64,000 nt of DNA, from NCBI GenBank assembly GCA_050290225.1, contig JBNKHG010000094.1:1-64000 (forward strand), read 5' to 3'. Shown in pieces: positions 17,930 to 26,959 of the stretch. The translations under genes and the position numbers were made by a program. The notes below the pieces were generated by a model. It searched no databases, was not told the origin of the DNA, and worked only from the letters and a program-made list of their open reading frames with translations. This DNA is from JBNKHG01 sp050290225. GTDB lineage: Bacteria > Pseudomonadota > Gammaproteobacteria > Pseudomonadales > Cellvibrionaceae. How positions within the stretch are numbered: position 1 is the first letter of the stretch; each line of letters begins with the position of its first letter.

Positions 17930-19611
17930 ATACCGCATTATCGAAAGTCGATTGGCAAAAATATCTTCTACTGGCCGCCATGGCCGTGGTAATCCTGATG
18001 CTGGTCAACAAATGGAGTGAGTTCCAGGAACGCAATCGCCCCGCCGTCAATACCGAAACCACACTGTCGTCCCCGGCAATGCCCACCATCCCCAGCTCCG
18101 ACACTGGGAGTACAGATGTTGCGGACACTGATATTCCGGATGATCCCGAGAGCGAGACCGCGACAGAGCAAACAGCCACACAACAGCTGGTCCATATCAA
18201 AACGGACAGCCTGGACGTGCTTCTCGATACAAAAGGCGGCGATATCGTCAACGTGGGCCTGCCCCGTCATTACGCCCAAATAGATACGCCTGACGTGCCT
18301 TTCACCCTGCTCAATCGGAACGACAGCCACATCTATATTGCGCAGAGTGGTCTTGTTGGAAGAAACGGGACCGACAGCGCAGGAACTCGCCCGGTATTCA
18401 CGGTTGAGAAAAACACTTACACCCTGGCAGAGGGTGAGGACAGTTTGACTGTGGATCTAACCCTGCAACAGGGTGATGTATCCATTATCAAACGCTTCAC
18501 CTTTAACCGGGGAGACTACCTGATCGGCGTTGAATACCTGATCGATAACCGTAGCGACAAAGAGTGGCATGCCAATTTTTACGCCCAGATCAAGCGCGAC
18601 AGTATGCAACCACCAGTAAGCGGCGGGGGTCTCGGCGTTCGTCCATTCCTGGGCGCAGCCATAACCACCCCTGACGAAAACTATAAAAAGCTCGATTTTC
18701 AAGACATTGAGGAAAGTGCCTTTAAAGTGGAGCAAAACGGTGGCTGGGTCGCCATGGTCCAGCACTATTTTCTCAGTGCCTGGGTAGCAGACCCTGAAAG
18801 TGAAAACAGCTATCACCTGCGCAAGGTTCGAAACAAGGAACTCTACCTGTTGGGTTACACCGGCGAGCGTACTGATGTGGCCGCGGGTACTCAGGGCAGC
18901 ATCAATGCCAGTTTCTATGCCGGCCCTAAAGATGTCGATCGCCTGGAGGAAATTGCCGAGTACCTGGATCTGACCGTGGATTACGGCTGGCTCTGGTGGA
19001 TTGCCAAACCCCTGTTCCATCTGCTGAACTTTATCTACAGTTATCTGGGTAGTTGGGGCTGGTCAATTATCTGTTTGACCGTGCTTATTAAAGCCGTTTT
19101 CTTCCACTTGTCGGCCACCAGCTACAAATCGATGGCCAATATGCGCAAGATCCAGCCCCTGATCACGGATCTGAAAGAGCGCTGCGGTGATGACCGCCAG
19201 AAGATGTCACAGGAAATGATGAAACTGTACAAGAAGGAAAAGGTAAACCCCCTGGGGGGCTGTTTGCCGATCCTGGTACAGATGCCCGTATTCATCTCCC
19301 TTTACTGGGTGTTATTGGAAAGTGTGGAGTTACGCCACACCCCCTTCCTTGGCTGGATTGCAGACCTATCGGTGAAGGATCCTCTGTTTATCCTGCCACT
19401 GGTGATGGGCGCAACCATGTGGGTGCAACAAAAGTTGAATCCCACCCCCCCGGACCCGACCCAGGCGCGCATTATGCAAATGATGCCTATTGTGTTCACT
19501 TTTATGTTTATGTGGTTCCCGGCCGGCCTGGTGCTGTATTGGGTGGTGAATAACACGCTGTCGATTGTGCAGCAGTATATTATTACCAGGCAGATTGAAT
19601 CAGCTGGCTAG
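17926..19611 (+). CDS. yidC: Membrane protein insertase YidC
   Basis: Inner-membrane insertase (561 aa) that acts alone or with SecYEG. It has an N-terminal membrane segment (about 12-27), a large periplasmic beta domain (about 60-335, with GVRPFLGAA) and the conserved five-helix core starting near DYGWLWWIAKPLF, containing the cytoplasmic MRKIQP and NPLGGCLPILVQMPVFISLYW blocks. It is the last gene of the rpmH-rnpA-yidD-yidC unit and is followed by a strong terminator. Confidence 0.98.
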   Translation: MNTALSKVDWQKYLLLAAMAVVILMLVNKWSEFQERNRPAVNTETTLSSPAMPTIPSSDTGSTDVADTDIPDDPESETATEQTATQQLVHIKTDSLDVLLDTKGGDIVNVGLPRHYAQIDTPDVPFTLLNRNDSHIYIAQSGLVGRNGTDSAGTRPVFTVEKNTYTLAEGEDSLTVDLTLQQGDVSIIKRFTFNRGDYLIGVEYLIDNRSDKEWHANFYAQIKRDSMQPPVSGGGLGVRPFLGAAITTPDENYKKLDFQDIEESAFKVEQNGGWVAMVQHYFLSAWVADPESENSYHLRKVRNKELYLLGYTGERTDVAAGTQGSINASFYAGPKDVDRLEEIAEYLDLTVDYGWLWWIAKPLFHLLNFIYSYLGSWGWSIICLTVLIKAVFFHLSATSYKSMANMRKIQPLITDLKERCGDDRQKMSQEMMKLYKKEKVNPLGGCLPILVQMPVFISLYWVLLESVELRHTPFLGWIADLSVKDPLFILPLVMGATMWVQQKLNPTPPDPTQARIMQMMPIVFTFMFMWFPAGLVLYWVVNNTLSIVQQYIITRQIESAG

Positions 19612-19640
19612 TGATATCGAGCTTTTTGCTTCGTTAACAA

Positions 19641-19668
19641 AAGGGTGCGAGATTCGCGCCCTTTTTTA
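19641..19668 (+). terminator. Rho-independent terminator after yidC
   Basis: A 9-bp stem (AAGGGTGCG with CGCGCCCTT, one G-T pair) with a 4-5 nt loop is followed directly by a T run. It lies 30 bp after the yidC stop and separates the unit from mnmE. Confidence 0.9.
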
Positions 19669-19843
19669 ATTGTTGGCTTTTGAGTAATGTTTCACAACGG
19701 ATACCTAGGCGGTCGGCCTGGAACAGAGATACCCAGGATGGGTTCAGAACCTGTCCTGCGAACGTAACATGTTTTTGGGTAGAACGCGTCTTTCAGTCCC
19801 GTCCCCTATCCGATTTCACCACCACCCCTTTTGACAAAAAGAT

Positions 19844-21220
19844 ATGAGCCATACAATGTCTATAGCGAACACCGACACGATAGCCGCCATAGCCACACCA
19901 ACGGGAAGAGGCGGCGTCGGCATCGTCCGCGTCTCCGGCTCAAAGGCCAAAGAGATCGCCAAAGATGTACTCGGTAAAGAACTGGCACCCCGCTACGCCC
20001 ACTACGGGCCTTTCTATGACGCCGACGGGGAGACCCTTGACGAAGGCATCGCCCTATTCTTCCCCGGTCCCCACTCTTTTACAGGTGAAGACGTTCTTGA
20101 GCTGCAGGGTCACGGCGGACCAATCATCCTGGATTGGCTACTGCGGCGCATGACCTCACTGGGCGCGCGCCTTGCTCGCCCAGGGGAATTCTCAGAACGC
20201 GCTTTCCTCAACGACAAACTGGATTTGGCACAGGCCGAGGCCATTGCCGACCTGATAGATGCCAGTTCGGAGCAGGCCGCCCGCAACGCCATTCACTCCC
20301 TCCAGGGTGTTTTTTCGGAACGCGTCCACGAGCTGGTCGAATCTTTGATCCAACTGCGCATCTATGTCGAGGCGGCTATCGACTTTCCCGAAGAGGAGAT
20401 CGATTTCCTCAGCGACGGGAAGGTAGCCAGCGATCTGCAACAAGTGGTGGAAAAGCTTGATCAAGTCTTTGCCGAGGCAAGGCAAGGTGCCCTAATGCGC
20501 GAAGGCATGCGCGTGGTGATTGCCGGACGTCCCAACGCCGGCAAGTCCAGCCTGCTCAATGCCCTCTCCGGTCGCGACAGCGCCATAGTGACCGATATCG
20601 AGGGCACCACGCGAGACGTACTGCGCGAACATATCCACATTGACGGTATGCCCCTTCATATAATCGATACCGCCGGGCTTCGAGAAAGCCCGGATGAAGT
20701 TGAACGCATTGGGATCGAGCGGGCCTGGCAGGAGATAGAACGGGCCGATCGGGTATTGTTAATGGTGGACAGCACCGTCACCGAAAACCTCGACCCCCAC
20801 GCCATCTGGCCTGAGTTTGTTGATCGATTGCCAGACAGGGAACGGGTGACTGTGATCGCGAACAAGACGGATCTGTCCGGCACTGCCACTGGTCTAATAA
20901 CGGATTCGCCCGTCACCCTGGGCCTCAGTGCCGCCAGAGGTGATGGCGTTGAAGAATTACGCCAGCATTTAAAACAGGTCATGGGCTTTACCGGGGCGGG
21001 AGAGGGAGGCTTTACCGCTCGTCGCCGCCACCTGGATGCCCTGGAACGAGCACAGCACTTCCTTGCCAGCGGGCAGGCCCAGCTAACCGGTTCTGCCGCC
21101 GGGGAACTCCTGGCAGAGGACCTGCGCCAGGCCCAAAACGCCCTATCCGAAATCACCGGGGAATTTACCCCAGACGACCTGTTGGGACGTATTTTTTCGA
21201 GTTTCTGTATCGGTAAATGA
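19844..21220 (+). CDS. mnmE: tRNA uridine-5-carboxymethylaminomethyl modification GTPase MnmE
   Basis: GTPase (458 aa) that with MnmG modifies U34 of certain tRNAs. The N-terminal folate-binding domain holds ATPTGRGGVGIVRVSG, the G domain is inserted at about 218-380 (GRPNAGKSSLLNAL, DIEGTTRD, DTAGLRES, NKTDL), and the protein ends in the catalytic CIGK motif. An internal ATG at codon 5 could also be the start. Its partner mnmG lies downstream, separated by the 592-bp candidate origin. Confidence 0.98.
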   Translation: MSHTMSIANTDTIAAIATPTGRGGVGIVRVSGSKAKEIAKDVLGKELAPRYAHYGPFYDADGETLDEGIALFFPGPHSFTGEDVLELQGHGGPIILDWLLRRMTSLGARLARPGEFSERAFLNDKLDLAQAEAIADLIDASSEQAARNAIHSLQGVFSERVHELVESLIQLRIYVEAAIDFPEEEIDFLSDGKVASDLQQVVEKLDQVFAEARQGALMREGMRVVIAGRPNAGKSSLLNALSGRDSAIVTDIEGTTRDVLREHIHIDGMPLHIIDTAGLRESPDEVERIGIERAWQEIERADRVLLMVDSTVTENLDPHAIWPEFVDRLPDRERVTVIANKTDLSGTATGLITDSPVTLGLSAARGDGVEELRQHLKQVMGFTGAGEGGFTARRRHLDALERAQHFLASGQAQLTGSAAGELLAEDLRQAQNALSEITGEFTPDDLLGRIFSSFCIGK

Positions 21221-21812
21221 TCGATCTTTTTTGTTTGACACGAGCGCCTATTATCATTCTTTAGGTAATTGCCTCCATCCCTCCAGGCACCACCACAATC
21301 CCCGGTAAAACCGAAAGTCCACTGCAGTTACAGACGTTATCCACAATTACTCACAGGTTTATCCCCTAAATTATTGTATTTTATGGAGTTTTTTATAATT
21401 TCTTCCTACCTCTGTGGATAACCCTGTGCAGCTGAGTGGTCTTCGACTGAGGATAGAAATGTGGATAACCGTTAAATGCGGTATGCCCCCAAAACAGTCC
21501 CCATTTCCTCCCCACTTTAAGTCCAGCTTTAGCGCAGTCTACGCAGTGTCTTTCCGATGGGTTATTAGATACGTAACTAATTGATATTTATGACAAAAAT
21601 CTACTTACCCACAGATATAAGCCAAGCTATTAATAACCATAAATATAATCTTTTATATATCTATATAAATATTCTTTATTTATATTTTTCTTTTGAATCC
21701 CTGTCAGACTTCAACGGCTGAAATTTCTCTGTCCAACTTTTGAACAAGCGGCAGAACCAAACTATAATGGCGCCCCATTTTTTCCCGACCCAGGCGAGGA
21801 TGTCGCATTTCT
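21221..21812. other. Candidate chromosomal replication origin (oriC) between mnmE and mnmG
   Basis: A 592-bp gene-free region. It holds three perfect DnaA boxes: 21337-21345 (TTATCCACA, plus), 21413-21421 and 21460-21468 (TGTGGATAA, minus). A one-mismatch box (TTACCCACA) is at 21605-21613. Directly after the last box is a very AT-rich segment (about 21617-21690) suited to unwinding. A sequence close to the E. coli 13-mer (GATCTTTTTTGTT, 21223-21235) starts the region. The position before mnmG (gidA) is that of E. coli oriC. An alternative is the dnaA-rpmH gap. Confidence 0.7.
21740..21768 (+). promoter_or_regulatory. Sigma-70 promoter of mnmG
   Basis: TTGAAC (21740-21745) and TATAAT (21763-21768) are separated by 17 bp and lie 45 bp before the mnmG ATG. 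It is at the right edge of the candidate origin, so transcription of mnmG starts just outside the AT-rich segment. Confidence 0.8.
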
Positions 21813-23702
21813 ATGGATTACCAAGATCGCTTTGACGTGATTGTGATCGGAGGAGGCCACGCCGGCACCGAGGCCTGCCTTGCCGCGGCACGTATGGGGT
21901 CAAAGACCCTTTTGCTGACCCATAATGTGGAAACCCTGGGGCAGATGTCTTGCAACCCGGCCATCGGTGGTATTGGCAAAAGTCACCTGGTCAAGGAAAT
22001 AGATGCCCTCGACGGGGCCATGGCCATGGCTGCTGACAAGGGAGGAATTCAATTTCGCGTTCTGAACGCCCGCAAGGGACCCGCGGTTCGGGCTACTCGT
22101 GCCCAGGCAGACCGAATACTCTACAAGGCTGCCATTCGCGAAACCCTGGAAAATCAACCCAACTTGCAGATTTTCCAACAAGCGGCTGATGATTTGATTG
22201 TAGAGGGGGACCGGGTCACCGGGGTGGTTACCCAAATGGGGCTCAGGTTTTTCGCCCCCAGTGTGGTTTTGACGACGGGCACCTTTCTCGGCGGACTGAT
22301 CCATATCGGCCTCGAAAATCACAGCGGCGGACGTGCCGGTGATCCGCCGTCCATAGCCCTGGCACAGCGGTTACGGGAATTACCCCTGCGCGTGGATCGA
22401 CTTAAGACCGGGACCCCACCCCGCATTGATGCCCGTAGTGTCAAATTCGAAGGATTGCAGGAGCAATGGGGTGACCTGCCCACTCCACACTTGTCTTACT
22501 TGAGTCGACCTGAGGATCACCCCGAGCAGGTCTGTTGCTGGATTACCCACACCAACGAACGCACCCATGAAATTATTCGCGGAGGACTGGATCGCTCGCC
22601 CATGTACTCCGGTGTGATCGAAGGTATTGGGCCCCGTTATTGCCCGTCGATCGAAGACAAGATCAACCGTTTTGCCGACAAGGACTCCCATCAGGTGTTT
22701 ATCGAGCCCGAGGGACTGACCACGCATGAGCTCTACCCCAACGGCATTTCTACCAGTCTGCCCTTCGATGTGCAGATGGCGCTGGTACGATCGATCAAAG
22801 GCTTTGAAAACGCCCATATCACCCGGCCCGGCTACGCCATTGAGTATGACTTTTTCAATCCCCAGGATCTCAAATACAGTCTTGAGACCAAGGCTATCGA
22901 AGGCCTGTTTTTTGCTGGTCAAATCAATGGCACCACCGGCTACGAAGAGGCCGGGGCACAAGGGTTGCTAGCCGGGACCAATGCCAGTCTGCGGGCACAG
23001 GACAAAGATTCCTGGTGTCCGCGCCGTGACGAAGCCTATCTCGGGGTGTTGGTTGATGACCTGATCACTATGGGTACACGGGAACCCTATCGGATGTTTA
23101 CCAGTCGCGCCGAATATCGCCTGTTGCTGCGCGAAGACAATGCTGACTTGCGCCTGACCGAAAAAGGCCGGGAGCTGGGACTGGTCGGTGACGAACGCTG
23201 GGAGGTCTTTTGTAAAAAACGCGAAGCCATCGAACAGGAACAGCAACGATTGAAAGAGACCTGGGTTCAGGCCGGTAGTACCGAGGCCGGGCATTTGCAG
23301 ACAAAAATTGCGTCTCCCCTGACCCGCGAGTACAACTTGCACGACCTGTTAAAGCGACCGGAGCTGGCGTACAGCGATATTGCCCATCTCAAGGGTGAGG
23401 TGTTGGTGGAACCCCAGGTTGCGGAGCAGGTGGAAATAGCCGCCAAGTACGCCGGTTATATTGATCGCCAACAGGAAGAAATCGAGCGGCTGCGAGCGTA
23501 CGAAAATACCGCCATCCCCTCTGAGCTGGACTTCCACAAGGTGGAAGGCCTGTCCAACGAGGTGAAGCAGAAACTGACCGATGCTCGACCGGACACCCTT
23601 GCGCGCGCCGCCCGTATACCCGGGGTCACTCCTGCGGCAGTTTCGCTGTTGTTGATCTACCTGAAGAAGCGTGGATTACTGAAAAAAGCCAAGGTTTCGT
23701 AA
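21813..23702 (+). CDS. mnmG: tRNA uridine-5-carboxymethylaminomethyl modification enzyme MnmG (GidA)
   Basis: FAD-dependent partner of MnmE (629 aa). The dinucleotide-binding motif is VIGGGHAGTEACLAAARMG (about residues 10-28), followed by SCNPAIGGIGKSHLVKEIDALDG and the family motif GLFFAGQINGTTGYEEAGAQG. Full family length. The stop TAA shares its final bases with the rsmG start region (the ATG begins directly after). Confidence 0.98.
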   Translation: MDYQDRFDVIVIGGGHAGTEACLAAARMGSKTLLLTHNVETLGQMSCNPAIGGIGKSHLVKEIDALDGAMAMAADKGGIQFRVLNARKGPAVRATRAQADRILYKAAIRETLENQPNLQIFQQAADDLIVEGDRVTGVVTQMGLRFFAPSVVLTTGTFLGGLIHIGLENHSGGRAGDPPSIALAQRLRELPLRVDRLKTGTPPRIDARSVKFEGLQEQWGDLPTPHLSYLSRPEDHPEQVCCWITHTNERTHEIIRGGLDRSPMYSGVIEGIGPRYCPSIEDKINRFADKDSHQVFIEPEGLTTHELYPNGISTSLPFDVQMALVRSIKGFENAHITRPGYAIEYDFFNPQDLKYSLETKAIEGLFFAGQINGTTGYEEAGAQGLLAGTNASLRAQDKDSWCPRRDEAYLGVLVDDLITMGTREPYRMFTSRAEYRLLLREDNADLRLTEKGRELGLVGDERWEVFCKKREAIEQEQQRLKETWVQAGSTEAGHLQTKIASPLTREYNLHDLLKRPELAYSDIAHLKGEVLVEPQVAEQVEIAAKYAGYIDRQQEEIERLRAYENTAIPSELDFHKVEGLSNEVKQKLTDARPDTLARAARIPGVTPAAVSLLLIYLKKRGLLKKAKVS

Positions 23703-24434
23703 ATGGAAGCACAGATCGAGCAATTAACGCCGCGACTGCGGGCTGGGGCTTCGCAGCTTGGGATCGATCTGGGCGGTGACCAGGTGGACCGGTTAATGCG
23801 CTACCTGGCGCTGTTCAGCAAATGGAATCAAACTTACAACCTGTCGGCGGTGCGTGATCCGGCTGAGATGGTACATCGCCATCTGCTTGATAGTCTGAGT
23901 GTGGTGCCCCATCTGCGCAACAGCCAACAACCCCTGGAACGGGTGATCGATGTAGGTACCGGCGGTGGCCTGCCTGGCATCCCCTTGGCTATCCTGTTTC
24001 CCGACACTCAATTTACCCTGCTGGATAGCGCCGGTAAAAAATCCCGGTTTTTATTCCAGGTGAAAGTGGACCTGGGATTGAATAATGTGACAGTGGAAAA
24101 TTGTCGGGTTGAAAGTTTTAAGCCTCAACCCCTGTTCGACGTAGTGATCAGTCGGGCCTTTGCCAGCCTATTGGATATGGTTCAATCGTGTAAGCACTTA
24201 CTGACATCTCAGGGGCAATTCTGGGCCATGAAAGGAATTTATCCCCAAGATGAGTTGAGCGCGTTGCCAAAACACTATAAGGTCGTGGATTCCTTTGCGT
24301 TGAGTGTGCCTGGCAGTGAGGGGGAAAGGCACCTGCTGGTGCTTGCTGACAGCAGTGAACCCCACTGCAGTGAATCCAATAGCAGTGAACAAGGGCTCCG
24401 CCGCCAACGGCCGCACGCTCAATCACACGGCTGA
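23703..24434 (+). CDS. rsmG: 16S rRNA (guanine-527-N7)-methyltransferase RsmG, with extra C-terminal tail
   Basis: SAM-dependent methyltransferase of 243 aa that methylates G527 of 16S rRNA. The SAM motif is VIDVGTGGGLPGIPLAI (about 79-95), and the family block SRAFASL is present. The usual family length is about 205-215 aa; here about 25 extra residues follow LLVLAD, encoded partly by three 15-bp tandem units (24352-24396) giving a Ser-Glu pattern. It abuts mnmG and is followed by parA after 37 bp. Confidence 0.95.
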   Translation: MEAQIEQLTPRLRAGASQLGIDLGGDQVDRLMRYLALFSKWNQTYNLSAVRDPAEMVHRHLLDSLSVVPHLRNSQQPLERVIDVGTGGGLPGIPLAILFPDTQFTLLDSAGKKSRFLFQVKVDLGLNNVTVENCRVESFKPQPLFDVVISRAFASLLDMVQSCKHLLTSQGQFWAMKGIYPQDELSALPKHYKVVDSFALSVPGSEGERHLLVLADSSEPHCSESNSSEQGLRRQRPHAQSHG

Positions 24435-24471
24435 CCCTACTGCACCTGCAATACGAGACCTGATTCATACT

Positions 24472-25278
24472 ATGAGCGCTTGCAAGATCTACGCAATTGC
24501 CAACCAGAAAGGTGGGGTCGGCAAGACCACCAGTTGTGTCAATCTGGCGGCTTCGCTGGTGGCGACCAAAAAGCGGGTCTTGCTTGTGGACATGGATCCC
24601 CAGGGCAATGCCACCATGGGCAGCGGCATCGATAAAAATAACCTTGAGCTGTCGGTTTACGAAGTACTTACCGGTGGCTGCACAGTGATGGATGCGCTGG
24701 TATTTTCGGAGTCCGGCGGCTATCAGGTACTGCCCGCCAATGGCGATTTGACCGCCGCTGAGGTGGAGTTGCTGTCCATCGACCAGAAGGAGCGGCGCTT
24801 GCGTTCGGCATTGACCCCTATACGTGATCAATTTGACTATATACTGGTCGACTGTCCACCGTCATTGAATATGCTTACCCTCAATGCCCTGGTGGCTTGC
24901 AAAGGGGTGATCATCCCCATGCAGTGCGAGTACTATGCGCTCGAAGGCCTTTCGGCTTTGGTGAACACCATCAACGAGATCCATGCGGCTCTCAATCCTG
25001 AGCTCAAAATCGAGGGCATATTGCGCACCATGTACGATCCGAGGAACAGCCTGACCAATGAGGTCTCGGCGCAGCTGTCAGACTTTTTTGGCGATCGTGT
25101 CTACCGCACCTGTGTGCCTCGCAATGTGCGCCTGGCGGAAGCCCCCAGTTTCGGCCAGCCCGCACTCAGTTATGATCGCCAGTCAAAAGGCGCCATAGCG
25201 TACCTGGCCCTGGCTGGGGAGTTGATACGGCGCAACGAGGCCCTGGAAAAATCGACCGGGGAAGTCCTGGCTTCCTGA
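24472..25278 (+). CDS. parA: Chromosome partitioning ATPase ParA (Soj)
   Basis: Deviant-Walker ATPase (268 aa) that moves ParB-parS complexes during chromosome segregation. The Walker A is KGGVGKTTS (about residues 11-19), with DMDPQGNATMG and the DCPPSLNMLTLNAL block. The ATG at 24472 (MSACKIYAIANQ) gives the normal length; a longer open frame reads back into rsmG. parB follows after 59 bp. Confidence 0.97.
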   Translation: MSACKIYAIANQKGGVGKTTSCVNLAASLVATKKRVLLVDMDPQGNATMGSGIDKNNLELSVYEVLTGGCTVMDALVFSESGGYQVLPANGDLTAAEVELLSIDQKERRLRSALTPIRDQFDYILVDCPPSLNMLTLNALVACKGVIIPMQCEYYALEGLSALVNTINEIHAALNPELKIEGILRTMYDPRNSLTNEVSAQLSDFFGDRVYRTCVPRNVRLAEAPSFGQPALSYDRQSKGAIAYLALAGELIRRNEALEKSTGEVLAS

Positions 25279-25337
25279 GCCTGGATACTGATTTTGACGA
25301 TTACGAGCAGACTGAACAACAAGGTTAGCAAAGGACA

Positions 25338-26255
25338 ATGGCTGCAAAGCGCAAGGGTTTAGGCAAAGGGTTAAACGCATTGATGAGCGCCGGAGGCGCG
25401 ATTCTGGGAGAAGCAGCGACGACGCCCACTGAGGCGGTTGCCGCGGCTATATCCCCGCAGCCCGGACTCGACGGCAAGTTGTGCGAACTACCTGTAGAGT
25501 TTGTTCAACGCGGTAAATACCAGCCTCGCCGGGATATGCATCCGGAGGCACTGGAAGAACTGGCGGAATCCATCAAGGCCCAGGGGGTGATGCAGCCAAT
25601 AGTGGTGCGCCCCATTGGTGTCGACAAATACGAGATCATCGCCGGAGAGCGTCGCTGGCGTGCCACCCAGTTGGCGGGTCTGGACAAAATTCCGGTGGTG
25701 ATTCGCGAAGTGCCCGACGAGGCGGCTATCGCCATGGCGCTGATTGAAAATATTCAGCGCGAAGACCTGAATCCCATCGAGGAAGCTGTGGCGCTCAAAC
25801 GTCTGCAGGATGAATTTGAACTCACTCACCAGGAAGTCGCTGCGGCGGTCGGCAAATCCCGCACCACAGTTACCAACCTGTTACGCCTGATAGCTCTCGG
25901 TGACGAGGTGAAAAAACTGTTGGAGCACGGCGACCTGGAAATGGGACACGCCCGGGCTCTGCTCACCCTGCCTGTGGCAGACCAGCGGGAGGTGGCCCGC
26001 CAAGTGGTTTCCAAGGGCCTGTCGGTGCGCCAGACCGAAGCCCTGGTGAGACGCCTGCAGCAACAGCAGGCCCAGCCAGCCCCCGCCACCAAGGTGGATC
26101 CGGATATCAAAAAACTGGAAGATGGTCTGTCGGAGAAAATAGGGGTTCCTGTGTCAATCCAGCACTCAGCCAAGGGCAAGGGAAAACTGGTGTTGAAATA
26201 CAACAACCTCGATGAGCTTGACGGTATTCTCCACCACCTCAAGTACGAATCCTGA
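25338..26255 (+). CDS. parB: Chromosome partitioning protein ParB (Spo0J)
   Basis: CTP-dependent DNA clamp (305 aa) that loads at parS. The N-terminal CTP-binding region shows GERRWRATQLAGL and ENIQREDLNPIEEA; the helix-turn-helix follows (LTHQEVAAAVGKSRTTVTNLLRL, two adjacent halves); a C-terminal dimer domain ends the protein. Two matching parS-like sites are in recF. A hairpin (GCACGCT/AGCGTGC, 26282-26309) without a T run lies after the stop. Confidence 0.97.
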   Translation: MAAKRKGLGKGLNALMSAGGAILGEAATTPTEAVAAAISPQPGLDGKLCELPVEFVQRGKYQPRRDMHPEALEELAESIKAQGVMQPIVVRPIGVDKYEIIAGERRWRATQLAGLDKIPVVIREVPDEAAIAMALIENIQREDLNPIEEAVALKRLQDEFELTHQEVAAAVGKSRTTVTNLLRLIALGDEVKKLLEHGDLEMGHARALLTLPVADQREVARQVVSKGLSVRQTEALVRRLQQQQAQPAPATKVDPDIKKLEDGLSEKIGVPVSIQHSAKGKGKLVLKYNNLDELDGILHHLKYES

Positions 26256-26323
26256 TAGCCGATAATTTATCCAGCCATGGAGCACGCTAGCCTCGCGCAG
26301 GCAGCGTGCGGGCAGGATTTCAG

Positions 26324-26352
26324 TTGAATAGAGCCCCCTTTAACCCTATAAT
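26324..26352 (+). promoter_or_regulatory. Sigma-70 promoter of the atp operon
   Basis: TTGAAT (26324-26329) and TATAAT (26347-26352) are spaced by exactly 17 bp, 114 bp upstream of the atpI start, giving a long 5' leader. Confidence 0.8.
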
Positions 26353-26466
26353 GCGCCTCGCCCAGTTGTCGGTAGAAACCGTGCAGTCTCACGCGGTCAC
26401 CCAAACAGCGGGCGTACATGGTGCAGGACGGAAAGTGTTAGCGGGAGACGGCCAGTAGAAGTCGCC

Positions 26467-26862
26467 ATGGCTAGCATAAAAAAACCAAAGTTTTATCGGG
26501 TCTTGGTGGTGCAGCTAGGGGTGTTATTGCCTCTCTGCATGCTGACGCTGGTAGTTGATAAAACTACGGCGATTTCCACACTCTTGGGCGGCCTTTTGTC
26601 TGTGCTACCCCATGCCTACTTCACCAGTTACGCTTTCCGCTATGTTGGAGCTCGTTCCGCGCGTCTGATTGCTCGTTCGTTCTATCGGGGCGAGACAGGC
26701 AAATACCTGTTAGCAATGGTTGGTTTTGCCCTGGTATTTACGCTGGTCAAACCATTGGATCTGGCTGCCCTGTTTCTTGCCTATATTGCCATGCTGCTGG
26801 TGCAGTGGCTTGTCAGTGCCAAAGTGGTGAGTAGTGATATCCAGGGGCGACCCAGGATTTAA
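26467..26862 (+). CDS. atpI: ATP synthase subunit I
   Basis: Small membrane protein (131 aa) with four hydrophobic segments (about 14-32, 37-53, 75-92, 96-115), first gene of the ATP synthase operon. AtpI helps assembly of the c-ring and is not part of the final enzyme. Weak sequence conservation is normal for the family; the call rests on position, length and topology. Confidence 0.85.
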   Translation: MASIKKPKFYRVLVVQLGVLLPLCMLTLVVDKTTAISTLLGGLLSVLPHAYFTSYAFRYVGARSARLIARSFYRGETGKYLLAMVGFALVFTLVKPLDLAALFLAYIAMLLVQWLVSAKVVSSDIQGRPRI

Positions 26863-26959
26863 GAGGCTTTAAACGTGTTATCTGGGACTGTTGTCAACAG
26901 TCTTGTAGAGAGCACCTTTAAATCTTTTTAAATTTAAACTTAAAGGTGCTTGAGAGATT

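Noticed and set aside
24304..24471. Longer N-terminus for ParA
   Set aside because: It would overlap the rsmG tail in another frame; the ATG at 24472 begins exactly at the ParA family start.
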